DNA from: Ipomoea triloba
Lineage: Eukaryota; Streptophyta; Magnoliopsida; Solanales; Convolvulaceae
Direction of reading: 5' to 3'
Length of the DNA: 64,000 nt
Assembly (NCBI RefSeq): GCF_003576645.1
Contig: NC_044924.1
Span: forward strand, 27,960,649 to 28,024,648
Of this stretch, positions 1 through 10,925 are shown one piece after another; position 1 is the stretch's first letter; every line of letters starts with the position of its first letter. The notes beneath the pieces are model-generated. The model was not told the origin of the DNA, did no database searches, and worked only from the letters and a program-made list of their open reading frames with translations. A program made the position numbers and the translations under genes.

Positions 1-2464
1 AGAAGGATAAGATCAGCAAGAGTAGTAAGAGTAATAATAAGAAGAAGAATTCTCGGAAGGCGGCGGCGGGCGAGGAAAGCGGCGGCGGCGGCGGCGGAGG
101 GTGGAGGTGTACTAAACCGGGCGGTTTTATCACGCCGCAGAGCTCTTCCAGGTACCTTCTGAATGAGAATGAGGACGATAAAGATTATTTCCTGGACGTT
201 CTTTCGGATTTCAACCCGATTCTGAAGTTGGATGATCCGAATAACGATATAAAAAATCTCCAACAACTTTCCGATCAATCCGGTCCTTCTCACACTCCAC
301 TCCCTCTTCCTCCTCCTCCTTCTTCCTCTTCTCCGCCGCCTCCCTCTCGCTCCACAGATCAGGTAAATTTTTACATTTTTTTAATACATAAAATTTTCAG
401 TTTAACCGAGACTAATTTTAAATTATTATTTTCTTATAATTCAAATGTGTTATTTTATACTTAAATGTCAATATGTAAAAATAAAAAGTTTTACTGAAAA
501 ACTGTGTATTATATGATTGTCCAAATTTAAATAAATTTTTATCAAATTAGATTATAAAATAATTTAAGAGAATTGAAACTTGAAAGCAGAGGAGTACAAC
601 TTTGTCTTGACCTTTTATTATATTTTATTTTTATGTATTAAAATAATACAATTTTATGTGTAAACGACCTGGTTGTGTGTACGGGTAGTTGGATCATGTT
701 CCATGCTCTTGTCTAATCTTTTCCTTTCATATTGTTATCGACAAAATTTACTTTATACCTTTTACTAAAAATAAAATATTCTATTGGAGTATGGCATAGT
801 TACATATAAATCAACTCATATAAAGTATTTATAATTTTTAAATTTAATTTTTTAGGTATTTAATTGTACTTTTGATATATTTTTTAAATATGTAAATTTT
901 ATGCACTAACAATAAGCTAAATATGAATTGTAAATGAGCTAAGTCAAATCTTGTTAATCGACAAATACAAATACAATACAATAGAGTTATAAAAAATTTT
1001 CTACTATGTGTTAAATTTACTATAGAAACTTATTCTTTTAATAATGCCAATTAGTTAATTACGGAGTACTATTTTTGTTTCAATTTTCACTTTCTTGTAT
1101 TGAACTTAGGCATGCATTAAACAAACAGTCCCAAAAAAGCAACAGTAAAAGTAAAATTTAGTAATTTACCATTACTCCCCCACCCCCCTCAAATCCCCAA
1201 ATTCCCTTTTTGGATAGTAAAAAGTTTTGCAGTGACAAAGAGAAGACACTGAGGTTTGTTGGAATCATAAAGTTGGGGTTTAGTTGTTATGAACAGTGGA
1301 GTGGTCCAAAAAGAAAGAACAGAAGTGATAATGGTGGCATTGAATGAATTTGTTGTTGCAGGTGGTTGTTGTTCTTAGGGTATCACTCCATTGCAGAGGG
1401 TGTGAGAGAAAGATGAGAAAACACCTCTCTAGAATGCAAGGTATGTTTTTTGAATTGATGTCATTAAAGCTAAATTAGAAGTATGAATTAATACTGCTAC
1501 AATGTTGGATTTGGTCAACTTTAATTTTAATTTGATCCCGACAACTCCAACCAAGTTGGTCGGACAATTGTCTAGGTAACCACAATGTTCTAAATTCAAA
1601 TTTCCTGTGCAACTGTCTATTGATTTTCTTGGTTGAGCCGACTACTGATAACCTAGGCTGGTTTATCTCTTTGTGGTCCTTTGCTGACTAAAATCACAAG
1701 GCAGGCTTCACCAAGAACATACCTTTATATAGCGACTGTGAACTTTCCCCTAAAAGAAGCTTTTAATTTAATTTGGTCTCAAAAATTTAATCGATCTTAT
1801 GACTTTACTGACATTGAATTGTCACATTTGATCTTTTGTTACAATTTTCAATTGACTAATGTTAACTCTTGGGACAATTCAATAATTTCATAACTTTAAC
1901 CCTTAGTCTTATGGCTGGAAAACTTTCACAATCAACATGATAAACAATAATTAGATGGATTTTTCATAGTGTACGTTTTAAAAACTATAAGTCATTTATA
2001 AAATCTGTTTTTTATTTTTAATACGGTTAAGGTTGTGCGAAAAATCTTGTGATCAAGATATGTTGCTCTCCCAAATGAGAGGCCAGATGTTATAAACTTA
2101 TAACCTGCATGAGATCACTCGCTCATATGATATAATTGAGATTCAACAATTATGCTATATTTAAATTTCTTATATGGTTGTTCCATTGTTAAAAACAGGG
2201 GTATCGTCTTTCAACATAGACTTTGCAGCTAAGAAGGTGACAGTGGTGGGGGATGTAACACCATTAGGAGTTCTAGCAAGCATATCCAAGGTTAAGAATG
2301 CACAACTCTGGTCGCCGGCGGTGGCCGTATCTTCCATTCCGCCGGCGGTTAGCCTGAGCAACTCAAGTTCCAAGACTGCTAAGCCGGCGGTGGCATCAGT
2401 ACCAACAACTAATGAAAATATGGAAAACATTTCAAGAAATATTCAGCTGATTTCAATGAATTAG
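1..2464 (+). CDS. NaKR-type heavy-metal-associated domain protein, 5'-partial, three exons visible
   Basis: Exons as I read them are 3-362 (the gene starts upstream of the window), 1362-1440 and 2199-2461, with stop TAG 2462-2464. Both introns are GT-AG. The reading frame joins cleanly: exon 1 ends on Gln, and exon 2 ends inside a Gly codon completed by exon 3. The N-terminal part has the WRCTKPGGF and SSRYLL motifs of the SODIUM POTASSIUM ROOT DEFECTIVE family, then a low-complexity Pro/Ser stretch. The HMA domain begins VVVLRVSLHCRGCERK and contains the metal-binding HCxxC. It continues with FNIDFAAKKVTVVGDVTP and SKVKNAQLW, and the protein ends in a Ser/Ala/Pro-rich tail. Known members of this family are phloem-associated metal-binding proteins that affect Na+/K+ distribution and long-distance transport. 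That role here is inference from the family. The paralogue (1, 2 or 3) cannot be decided. Confidence 0.88.
363..2198 (+). other. Introns 1 and 2 of the NaKR-like gene
   Basis: Intron 1 is 363-1361 (GTAAAT...TGCAG) and intron 2 is 1441-2198 (GTATGT...AACAG). They surround the 79-bp exon 1362-1440 that encodes the metal-binding CxxC. Both are AT-rich and I recognise no nested gene or element in them. Confidence 0.8.
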
Positions 2465-2827
2465 AGTTTGATTGGGCTTTATATTGTTCAGTCTTTGGAT
2501 GTAGATGAAGATATTTTAGTAGGGTGCCATTATTTGGCTTGGTTTGTGGATTAGGATTTTGTGTTTATTGGTAGGTTTGAGCATTGAAGGTGAAACTCTT
2601 TCGAATGTTTTTATTTAATCAGTTAACATTTTTTAGATTTGAAAAGATCAATATTCACATATTTGTAGCATTCAAGGTTAAATTAATCTTCAAAAAATAA
2701 ATTATGGTATACTAAAATAAATTTAGATCAGCTGTCCCACCTAATAGAAGTGTCTACAATTCATTAATGTGATTAGTCACTGTGTTCGATGGTGTTAAAC
2801 CTGAGCTAAAAAAAAAAACTTTTAGTA
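2465..2827. other. 3' flank of the NaKR-like gene
   Basis: This is AT-rich sequence that probably includes the 3' UTR. I see no further coding sequence. Confidence 0.5.
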
Positions 2828-3099
2828 TACTAAAAAGAGTGAATGCCTTTTTTGGTCCTACTGTTATTGGCACATTTCCAATTTTAGTCCGCTTTTGTTA
2901 TTTTTGTCACATTGAGACCACATTTATTTAAAGTGTTCCAATTTTAGTCCACCGTTAAGTTTTCTATCAAGTGGCCGTCCAATACAGGGGCTTTTTGGTC
3001 TTTTTACTCTAATCTCCTCCCTTTACCCTTTCAACCTTAATTTTGAGACTATGTTTGACTAAGGAAAGGAAATGAGATAATTAAAACCTAAACCTAATC

Positions 3100-3470
3100 C
3101 AAGAATCTGATCTTTCGCCGCCGCTGCCTACCTCCGATCTGCAACCAATGCGCCGTCGATGACGACGGTGGAGGGAAGATCGCCGAAGGTAGAGGTTCGA
3201 TCGTCGAAGGTAGAGGTTCAATCGTCTTTGCCGTTACCTTCTCCCCAAACCTGCACTTCGATGGGTCACGGCACCGAGTAGCGGCGACAATGTTGGTTGT
3301 GCGACGCCCTGCGATGTCCTCTGCGCTTCCTGCCGGTGAACGACGGTTCCGATCTGCCGGTGGAAAGATCGACGACGGAATCGCCTCGATCTAAGTTCTC
3401 CCCGGCTCGGCACGGCGTAGGCGGCGGCGCTGGACTTCCGGCGATGTACTCCAGTCCATACTCCATAGCT
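3100..3470. other. GC-rich insert of unknown origin inside the Pack-MULE
   Basis: This stretch has many CG dinucleotides and a short direct repeat (GGTAGAGGTTC at about 3188 and 3211), unlike the AT-rich surroundings. It is probably another captured genic segment, for example 5' UTR or first-exon DNA. I could not identify the source, and the frames through it match nothing I know. Confidence 0.5.
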
Positions 3471-3630
3471 CTACCTTCTAGAACTCTTTTCTACATGTTC
3501 TTTCTCCCTCTCACTGGAATATTCATTCTTTATCTTCCAATGCATAACCTGATACAATACAGATTCACCATCCACTGCAAGGCTACTTAAACTTAGCCAT
3601 ATGGCATCTTAATTTCCACTGCAAGGCTGC

Positions 3631-3816
3631 TTAACCGTCCACTCCCAGCCCCAAAAATTCCAGTGCCCTCTGCCCATTCTCCGTTGTGGTCACTTTGCAG
3701 GAAGAGTTAGCGAGTAGCCTTTCGATGAGCTCGTGGTTTACTGAGCTGTCATCCACAAGCATGGCGGTGGCTTTGAAGTATTTGGGGACCAAGTCGTCGG
3801 AGGTCAGCTGGTCCAT
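3631..3816 (-). pseudogene. Captured fragment of a type-A cytokinin response regulator
   Basis: On the - strand the frame reads AMLVDDSSV, then [20 protein letters not shown], then ALEFLGLG. This is the start of the receiver domain of plant type-A ARR proteins: the paired acidic residues, the conserved helix 1, then SCKVT and the RAL-x-(F/Y)-LGL strand. Only about 45 receiver residues are present. The phosphoacceptor Asp, the switch residues and the domain end are missing, and the frame stops soon after LGLG. Upstream the frame runs into the transposon TIR. It is therefore a fragment carried by the Pack-MULE and cannot act as a phosphorelay receiver. A truncated or antisense transcript is possible but not shown. 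Confidence 0.8.
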
Positions 3817-4025
3817 CCTCTCGCATCCTTCCGGCAGCCCAGAACAAGAAAAGACCAAAAAGCCCCTGTATTGGACGGTCACTTGACAGAAAACTTAACG
3901 GTGGACTAAAATTGGAACACTTTAAATAAATGTGGTCTCAATGTGGAAAAAATAACAAAAGCGGACTAAAATTGGAAATACGCCAATAACAGTAGGACCA
4001 AAAAAGGCATTCACTCTATTAAAAA

Positions 4026-4634
4026 TGAACAAATGAATATGAGTTTGCGGTATAATGATTGGTCACAATATATACCTCAACATAGTATTCTCAACTCTAT
4101 CTTTTATTTATTTATTGATAACCTAGGTTTTTTGCATTCGTCAAATTATATATTGAACTCCATGAACCCGCCTCACAAGCCCATGAGAAGGTAAATTAAA
4201 TCAATAAAGCGTGGAGACTCAACTCTATCTTAGTATTAAATTAAATAATGAGAAACGCTACATATATACTCTCCTAATGCTCTGATAAAAAAAACTAAAA
4301 GTAGACTGTCACATATAAATCTAGAATAAGAAATGGAATTAGATCTATTCAAAATTTTAAACTTTCTCACTGAATCAAATAATTAATTATTTATCAAATG
4401 ATTAAATATAATTAATAATTAAGTCACTAATGCATATTAGTACACTTAAGTTCACTTGTTTAATTTTAAGAAAATCCTTAATTAGCTCAAAGAATTGTTG
4501 TTGGCAATTCCATAGATTGCATTTATTCTTTACTTTAAAAAGTAATCTTAAAAACTAACGAAATTACCCAAAGTTTTCAAAAGAAAAAAAAAAAAAAACG
4601 AAATTACCCAAAAAAAAAAACAAAAAGAAAAATT
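4026..4634. other. Intergenic, with a MITE end fragment at about 4283-4345
   Basis: Mostly featureless AT-rich DNA. Positions 4283-4345 resemble the right end of the Mutator-like MITE at 37655-37947. They share the pattern ACTAAA-TG-ATTGTCA-TATAAATCTAG-AGAAATG-AATTA, so this is probably a broken relative. Confidence 0.4.
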
Positions 4635-4726
4635 TCCGACCTGCCGGATTCGAACCAGCGACCTAAGGATTTCAGACGGCTACTCACCACTACAGTCCTC
4701 CGCTCTACCAACTGAGCTAAGGTCGG
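4635..4726 (-). tRNA. tRNA-Tyr (GUA), intron-containing
   Basis: Read on the - strand from 4726, the acceptor stem CCGACCT pairs with AGGTCGG and is followed by discriminator A. The D arm (GCTCAGTTGGTAGAGC) and T arm (TCGCTGGTTCGAATCCGGCA) are both canonical. The anticodon stem GAGGA faces TCCTT, with loop CTGTAG...A, so the anticodon is GTA. A 19-nt intron sits directly 3' of anticodon position 37. This is the usual place, and plant nuclear tRNA-Tyr genes are known to carry introns. The mature length would be 73 nt before CCA addition. No defects are visible. Confidence 0.95.
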
Positions 4727-6009
4727 ATGCGTTATTTAACTTACAAGAAAACTCTGATAATATCAATAAACCGTTCAAAATAGTTCATGAAAACGTAATC
4801 TGGCCATAACTAAAAAGAACACCATTAACTTCCTAAACAATGTATGGACAAATAATTACTATATTGTAATAGAATTAATAGTACAAAAAAAAAAAAATCC
4901 CTAAACAAGTCAAATTCGTGCAACTAAATAAAAAATAATATGTACTTCCGATTTTTTTATTGACACGGTGGTTAACCGTTAAAAATTTTTTTTAAATCTC
5001 ATTTTAACAAATTTTAAATAAAATAAAATTTAAAAAAAGAAAAGTTGAAAAACGAACACCTATCCCAATCGTCTTTGACATTGAGACAAAGACACTCTAG
5101 CCGAAGACGAAGAAGTAGTTTCCGTTGCTAAGCTAGAGACGAAGATATTGCTTCATCTTTAGGACGGAAATTTTGTTTTATTAAAATTGTTAAAATAAAT
5201 TTAAAATTTTAATTTTTAAAATAATAATCGTCATGTCAATAGAGAACTTAGAGCACACATCACTATTGATTTAATTGCAAGAATATTTTTTTTTTAATTG
5301 AAGGACCATTCAATAACTATTTTGACCTTTATTCCAGTATAAAATATTATGTATTTGTATTCCCATTTAATTAATGTTGATGCATTGCCATAGCCTAATT
5401 AGAGTATTACTTCACAAGCTTACTTTGCCATCTTTAACATAAGAACCAATATGCATAAATTATAAATATACACATACACTCATTACATCACAAACATTAT
5501 AGCAAGTAAATACAACTCCATAACTTCAATCTTTGATAGCAATCCATACACAATAATACTTCACAGCTGCCATTGAAATGGAAGAAACAGACATCAAGAG
5601 TATCCCAACTACAGCCAATACAGTCGATACAAGATAACAAAGCCCTCCCGATTTATAGGCAGGATGTACGCTATGCGTGTGTCGACTACATTATGTTAAA
5701 CCGGAGATGGCATCAACCTTGATCATTCCGCAGACTTAAATACTTAATCCCCAGATTTGATTGATGAGGCAATGAAGGATTAAAAATCGGCTAAATACTA
5801 ATAGCCTTCGTCGCACCTCAGCAGGAAGGGCAGGTGGCACTAACACCTCTTCCAGAACCTGAGCTTTGCATAATCCGAAGATCAGCACACACATTCATTC
5901 TGCTCATTAGAACTCGTGGAGAATAGAAACTTATTTAGGAAGGAGATCAAAAAGCAAACATATCATGGCAGTCAATCACCCAAAGATTACACATTCACCA
6001 TCACATACT
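4727..6009. other. Intergenic, nothing recognised
   Basis: AT-rich sequence. The part towards 5500-6614 may be 3' UTR of the SG1-like gene or of an unseen gene, but no frame or RNA structure supports a call. Confidence 0.4.
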
Positions 6010-6215
6010 AACTTCTGAGACAACAAAAGAAAAAAACTCAAAGTTGCATTCATGTCCTGGGCATATACAAGTCTGCTGTGACAACAACTCTAGGGTAACC
6101 AACATTATGTAAATTCCATTAATCCATGGTAACTTCTGAGACAACAAGAGAAATAATGTAGATGAATCCAGTGAACAAAACTCAAGGTTGCATTCATGTC
6201 TTGGACACATACAAC
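6010..6215. repeat. Short local direct duplication
   Basis: AACTTCTGAGACAACAA followed by ACTCAA-GTTGCATTCATGTC-TGG occurs at about 6010-6066 and again at about 6131-6213, the second copy with about 29 extra bases. It lies in the 3' flank of the SG1-like gene. Confidence 0.6.
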
Positions 6216-6614
6216 TCTAGTGTATCAAAACTTACGTAAGCATGCTTTAAAAAGTCGCGACACCATTCAAAATTACCATTCAAGAATCGGTTGTCAAAAA
6301 GCAATGATCTTGCTTTGTCCTTCACTAATTCAACCACTATATGATAACATTCATATAATGTAATACCTCCAAGAATCAAAAAGCCCTCATAAGTAAAAAT
6401 TTCTACCAGTGCTCGAATTCAATCCCTACTATCCAAAGCATAGAGAAGTAAAAGTGCTATCCAATATTCAAAACCATAAACAGACAAGCATGCTTTGTTG
6501 CTTGTGACATAAAGATTATACCACATATCACACATCAAAATGTTTCTCAACTGGCAAAACTAGGCTGGAAACGAGCCAAAAACTCGTCTTGCTCACCATT
6601 TTTCATTTCATTAG

Positions 6615-7640
6615 TCACTTTGCTGCGGCGAAAAGCTTACTGGCAATCATGGTGTTATCAAGAAATGATGAATAAGGGTGACCCTCGGGTAAGAGCTCGC
6701 GGTACATCTGGAAATGCTTCTGGGCTTCTTTATCTTTCCCCAACATTGTGTACATTATTGCTTGATAGAGATATGGCCTGAAATCCGTGGGTTCCTCCTT
6801 TACCAATTCTTGATACACTTTCAATGCCTCTTCATAGTCATATTCAATAGCCCTAATTTGAGCCAATAAGAGCTTGAAATCCCTCAATTCCCCCTTTTTA
6901 TCCTCACTTTTGCATAGTTTCATTGCTTTCACAATCCTCTCCTCAATTCCCTTCAACTCCTCAACTTGATCGTCCTCCGAAACCGCCGTTATAAGTCCGT
7001 GATAAGCCTCGACCAGTAAAGGCTCCTTCGCTAGAATCTCATTGAATCCCCTTCTCGCCGCGTCGAATTCTCCGGTGAGAACATACAAGTGGTTTCTCAA
7101 CAGCGGCCACTCTGTCTCGCTCGGCTCCAGCTCCATTAACCTGTTCACGATGCTAATGGCGTCGCCGATGTTTCGGTTCTGAATTTTACTCTCCATTAGG
7201 CTTTGTAACGCCGCGACGTCGTTCGGGTTCGCAGCCAAGCGTTCTTGGAGAGCCTTCTCGGTTTCCGCGTCGGAAACCGCACCGGAATCCGCGGTGGACG
7301 GAGCTGAAACCGGGGCTGCAATGGCGGGGTCCACTCTGAGGCAAAATCTGCCCAGGAAAACCGCGGCGGCTGCGACGGTGGTGACGACGGCGCAAGAAAA
7401 ATGGGATTGGGTTAGTGTTTGGAGAATTCCCGGGGGAGATTTTAGGGTTTCTTGGTTTGCGGGTTTAGGAACAGAGAACTCCGGCGAGAATGACGACGAG
7501 GCTTTGATGGGCACATGCTGCGGCGGAGGAGTTGTGAAGGAGAGAGACGAAAGGGGTCGGGCTAGAACTGGACGGTGGTTATTGAGAGGAGGAAGAGAGT
7601 TAAGGTTTGGTTTTGCAGAGAAATGGGTGAAGGCGTTCAT
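6615..7640 (-). CDS. SG1: SLOW GREEN 1-like chloroplast TPR protein
   Basis: A single uninterrupted 341-residue frame, ATG at 7640-7638 and TGA at 6617-6615. Residues 1 to about 50 are rich in Ser, Pro, Thr and Arg with few acidic residues, as in a chloroplast transit peptide. Residues about 82-98 form a hydrophobic Ala/Val stretch that could be a membrane or thylakoid-directed segment. From about 125 to 330 the protein is helical tetratricopeptide-type sequence, with EKALQERLAANPNDVAAL, AISIVNRLMELEPSE, ARRGFNEILAKEPLLVEAY and EEALKVYQELVKEEPTDFRP units. Length and order match SLOW GREEN 1 proteins, which are needed for normal chloroplast development and greening. The ATG is the first in frame after upstream AT-rich DNA. 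The gene appears intact and intronless in its coding part. The call rests on recognition of the family, not on a search. Confidence 0.85.
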   Translation of the reverse strand: MNAFTHFSAKPNLNSLPPLNNHRPVLARPLSSLSFTTPPPQHVPIKASSSFSPEFSVPKPANQETLKSPPGILQTLTQSHFSCAVVTTVAAAAVFLGRFCLRVDPAIAAPVSAPSTADSGAVSDAETEKALQERLAANPNDVAALQSLMESKIQNRNIGDAISIVNRLMELEPSETEWPLLRNHLYVLTGEFDAARRGFNEILAKEPLLVEAYHGLITAVSEDDQVEELKGIEERIVKAMKLCKSEDKKGELRDFKLLLAQIRAIEYDYEEALKVYQELVKEEPTDFRPYLYQAIMYTMLGKDKEAQKHFQMYRELLPEGHPYSSFLDNTMIASKLFAAAK

Positions 7641-8490
7641 GGCGACAGAAAGTTATGAGTGCTCCAAAACCTCGAGGAAGACGACGATAATGGAGGGTTT
7701 GATTCGACCCGAAATCAGAAAAGACGGCCCATTATCAAGATGAAATATGAAAATGGAGTTAATTGCGTTTTTAGCCCTCTGAGTCCAAATAAATACTGCG
7801 GACCTATATGAATAATTTTCAATTTTAATCCACCGTTAACACTTTTCTTTGCGTAAATCGTCAACATTAAAAATAAAATTTAAAAGTCGTGACCGATGCA
7901 TCAATTATTTCTCACACGTTGAAAATTAAAGTCTTAATTTCTTTATTCTAACAACTATAAATTCACCATCAATGTCATCAACAATTCACATAATGAAAAG
8001 TTTGCAATGGATTAAAATTAAAAAGAATTCAATACTCTAAGATTAAATTTAGTAACATTAAAATTAAAGTCAATGATTAAAATTAAAAATGAGTAATAAA
8101 TACTATAGATACTATAATGTAATAAGGTCAGTTGTATTAAAAAAGAAGAAGTAATAGATAGAGGCTAAATTTGGAATTAACTCTAAACAAATGCTAGCAT
8201 CAAGAACTCTAATTAGTTTTCTAAGTTTTCATTTCCTATTTAAAAACTAAAATCATATTTAAGTTCAACTATTATTTAATGGGATAAGGTCAAATAAGTC
8301 CATCAACTCTAGAAAAATGTAATTAAACTCCTAACCTTTAATTAGATACTTTAATTTTTCATAATTATGCAATTAAATTGATTAACAAGTTGCCTTCAAA
8401 TAATTGGTAAGAAGATTTTTTTCTTTTTTAAAAAATCAAATTCAAATATAGTAAATAAATTTTTTTAAAAAAATTACAAGAAGTTGCTTG
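7641..8490. other. Upstream region of the SG1-like gene; fragment resembling a MULE end
   Basis: The promoter must lie here for a - strand gene, but I could not pick a TATA box with confidence. At about 7763-7850 the wording (AATTTTAATCCACCGTTAA) resembles the inner part of the Pack-MULE TIR, so a decayed relative may be present. The remainder is AT-rich with no gene. Confidence 0.4.
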
Positions 8491-8790
8491 TTTTTTTGGT
8501 CCAACTGAAGAAGTTTACCTCACTTTTCTGTTCAATTGAAGGGAGAAAATCCAATCAAAAGTAGAACCATGCTCGACTTTTTCATCGTTAGACAAAGAAA
8601 TCGGCCATGCATGGTTCTTTTGCCTGGTTGGACAAAGAAACTTACTTGTCTTCTTTGCCTAGTTGGACGAGAAAGTTGGTCTGGATCCTCTGTCCAATTG
8701 GATGAAGAAGCTTGCATGGCTTTTTCGTTTAGTTGAATGCAGAAGTCAACCTGGTTTCTTCGTCCAATTGGACATCAAAACTTATCAACT
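8490..8790. repeat. Degenerate tandem repeat, unit about 35 bp
   Basis: At least seven diverged units recur roughly every 33-37 bases, each with a core like TCCAATTGGATGAAGAAG preceded by a T/C-rich run. Cores lie near 8502, 8532, 8587, 8627, 8661, 8695, 8732 and 8763. A short frame through part of it (8536-8736) shows a 12-residue periodicity, but it has no start context or family match and I do not call a gene. Confidence 0.65.
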
Positions 8791-8822
8791 TCTCTATTGA
8801 CGGAGAAGCCAACAATATTTGC

Positions 8823-8853
<31 letters not shown>

Positions 8854-8854
8854 T
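8823..8854. repeat. (TTA)n microsatellite
   Basis: A perfect ATT/TTA trinucleotide run of about 10 units. Confidence 0.95.
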
Positions 8855-8855
8855 T

Positions 8856-9404
8856 GAGCTAACTTGTGAATTGATCTAATTACACAAATTAAAAATGTTC
8901 TTAGCTAAATTGCATACAAATGAAGATTAAAAATTCTAATTAATTTAAAAATAATTAAAAATTTCAAACTAGCCGAGGCCTGAGGAGGCCCAAGCCCAAG
9001 ACCGGCCTTGTCTTGACATGGGCAATCCAAGTTAAAGTAGGAATAAATAAATATGTGAAATAAAAGTTCGTGTGTAAGCATAATGCTTATTTATATCTAA
9101 AACATAATAAGTCTCAATCAAAGTTATATCCTTGGTTTATATCCATCTTTTTGTATGCTAATAAATGTATACATTTTGCTTTAAATGTTGTACACTTCAA
9201 TGTTATTAGACAAAATTGTCCCTACTACATTATTGTTATACAAAACTATCCTTACACTGTTATAACACCGTTACTTTTAACTTTATCATTATTACCATAC
9301 ACCTATATCTATCATATCTTTTCCTATTCTTTAATTATCATATTATTAAAATCATTATATAATTAATTTGATGTTTGATTATATTTTAATTAAATTTCTA
9401 TTAA
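8856..9404. other. Intergenic, nothing recognised
   Basis: AT-rich, with no convincing frame or repeat identity. Confidence 0.4.
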
Positions 9405-9850
9405 TGGTAAGGCATACGGCAAACACAAGTGGAACTTTATTCTTGATATCTAGCTCCCTGTCCCTTTGACCACCTTGGCTACTTGGCCGTTGTTGTTATA
9501 TTTGTAAGAGTAGATTGAGATGCAGCAAATAATAGTGTTTCTTAGCTTGATAGCGCTCATTCTTATTTTCCTCAGACTTAAAATCCTCTTGTCCTGCCCA
9601 TAGAATGTAGACTGAAGATGTTCAGGATGACATGTAATCCCGGCCTGATTTAGAAGCCTGTGGTGTGCATTCTAGCATGAAGCTAGGAATTCACCTGAAT
9701 GGGAAGTACGTGCAAGATGAGTTGTTGATTGCTGAAGTACTGTAGAACCATACGTTATGGAGACATCTGATGTAAGAAGTTGAGGGACAACGAAGCCAAC
9801 CAAAGATGACATATTGACATTGCTTCCTTTGGACAGTAGCACTCAATGGT
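9405..9850 (+). repeat. R2 repeat, right part only
   Basis: This shares long runs with six other places in the window (about 30540-31245, 31490-32560, 33790-34625, 40360-41420, 43240-43925, 46400-46712). Shared words include GGAACTTTATTCTTGATA, CCACTTTGGCTACTTGGC, TCCTCAGACT-AAA-CCTCTTG, AGAATGTAGACTGAAG and GGCATCTGATGCAAGAAG. It is a non-coding or decayed dispersed repeat, and I do not recognise its class. Confidence 0.75.
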
Positions 9851-10783
9851 ATTATCTTCGCACTAGGTCTAAGCTCTGATTTTGTGGGTCTACATCACAT
9901 CACCAACTTGGATTATTGCACTAGTTTTCACACGCCTAAACTTTAATGCATAAAATTTTGATGAAAAATGTTATTTGTACTCTCAATTTCTACTCTTAAT
10001 TTTTACTCTCTCACAAATTAAATCTTAGATGTAGACCACTTTTCTTGGACCCACAAGATGAAATATGTTCTATCCATGCTTACCAGAGTATAATTGATAG
10101 AGTATGTATAATTTAAGAGTCTCCATAGTAGAACTCAATTTTTATTTAAGTTTATGATGAACTTTCCGGTAATACGTATAGTATATATGAACTTTAATAC
10201 TAGCATTACTGTGTGAAGGTTTTTTTTTTCCAACTTGCCGTAGTCGTATGTCGTAGACAAATGTAAGTCACACTTGCGCTTGTCCCATACAAGAATACAT
10301 ACAAGAAATGCAATTTGTACTTGCATTTATTGTATATTAGGTAAAAGAAATTTGAAAATTTGACAAACTCAAGTGGGGCTCATGTTTTTTTTTTCTCTAA
10401 AAACTCGGTCCCAAACAAGTTTTTCATTTTTTTGTCTAAATTTTAAAGTAGGCCATTTGTGTCTATTCCTCCTGAAAATTACCCATTTCAATAAAAAACT
10501 CAACACACCAACAAATGCACACTCAACAACTACAATTTTGATGTTAAAGGCAAGAATCCTCGACCAATGTGGCTTTTTGTGGGGCCAAGCATGAGGTGGA
10601 GGAAAGAATGTATAGGATAGAAAAATGTGATGAGCTCTTGCAAGTATAGTTGTAAAAATTGGTCAAGCCGGCCACCTAGGCCGAGGTGAATTACCTCCTA
10701 GGCGGCCGCCTAGGCGCCCAACTCAACCTACTCGATCGAATTGGCGGCGAACTCAGAAAAATTTGGCCGAGTCAGCCTAGCTA

Positions 10784-10784
<1 letters not shown>

Positions 10785-10827
<43 letters not shown>
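10785..10827. repeat. (TA)n microsatellite
   Basis: A perfect TA run of about 20 units inside the truncated hAT-type element. Confidence 0.95.
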
Positions 10828-10830
<3 letters not shown>

Positions 10831-10925
10831 CCAAGCAACTTGTACTCAGATGGCAGAATAGTGGCTCTCACATCTAGGAGGTAATGAGTTCAAGCCTTAG
10901 CAAAGGTGATACTAAGTCTTTGTGC
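10828..10925. mobile_element. Possible tRNA-derived SINE remnant
   Basis: Box-A-like CAGATGGCAGAATAGTGG is followed about 35 bases later by box-B-like GAGTTCAAGCCTTAG, typical spacing and wording of plant tRNA-derived SINE heads. The other hAT copies lack this segment. No clear TSD or tail was seen. Confidence 0.4.

Larger units (their letters stand above)
2837..4016. mobile_element. Pack-MULE: non-autonomous Mutator-like element carrying gene fragments
   Basis: The element is 1180 bp and has terminal inverted repeats of 168 bp (2837-3004 and 3849-4016) that match almost throughout and begin GAGTGAATGCC. It is flanked by 9-bp direct repeats that differ at one base: TACTAAAAA at 2828-2836 and TATTAAAAA at 4017-4025. 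Long TIRs starting with G and a 9-bp target duplication are the signature of Mutator-like elements. No transposase frame is present, so it would need help in trans. The interior is much more GC-rich than the flanks (about 3110-3470) and contains a response-regulator fragment on the - strand, which makes it a Pack-MULE. It lies about 370 bp downstream of the NaKR-like gene. Confidence 0.88.

Noticed and set aside
3297..3590. 97-residue open frame in the Pack-MULE interior
   Set aside because: No recognisable domain; openness is explained by high GC, and it lies in transposon-captured DNA.
5081..5165. GAAGACGAAGAAG-type stretch as an exon
   Set aside because: Too short, with no splice context or continuing frame.
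7294..7743. 149-residue frame on the + strand
   Set aside because: Antisense shadow of the SG1-like coding region; no independent support.
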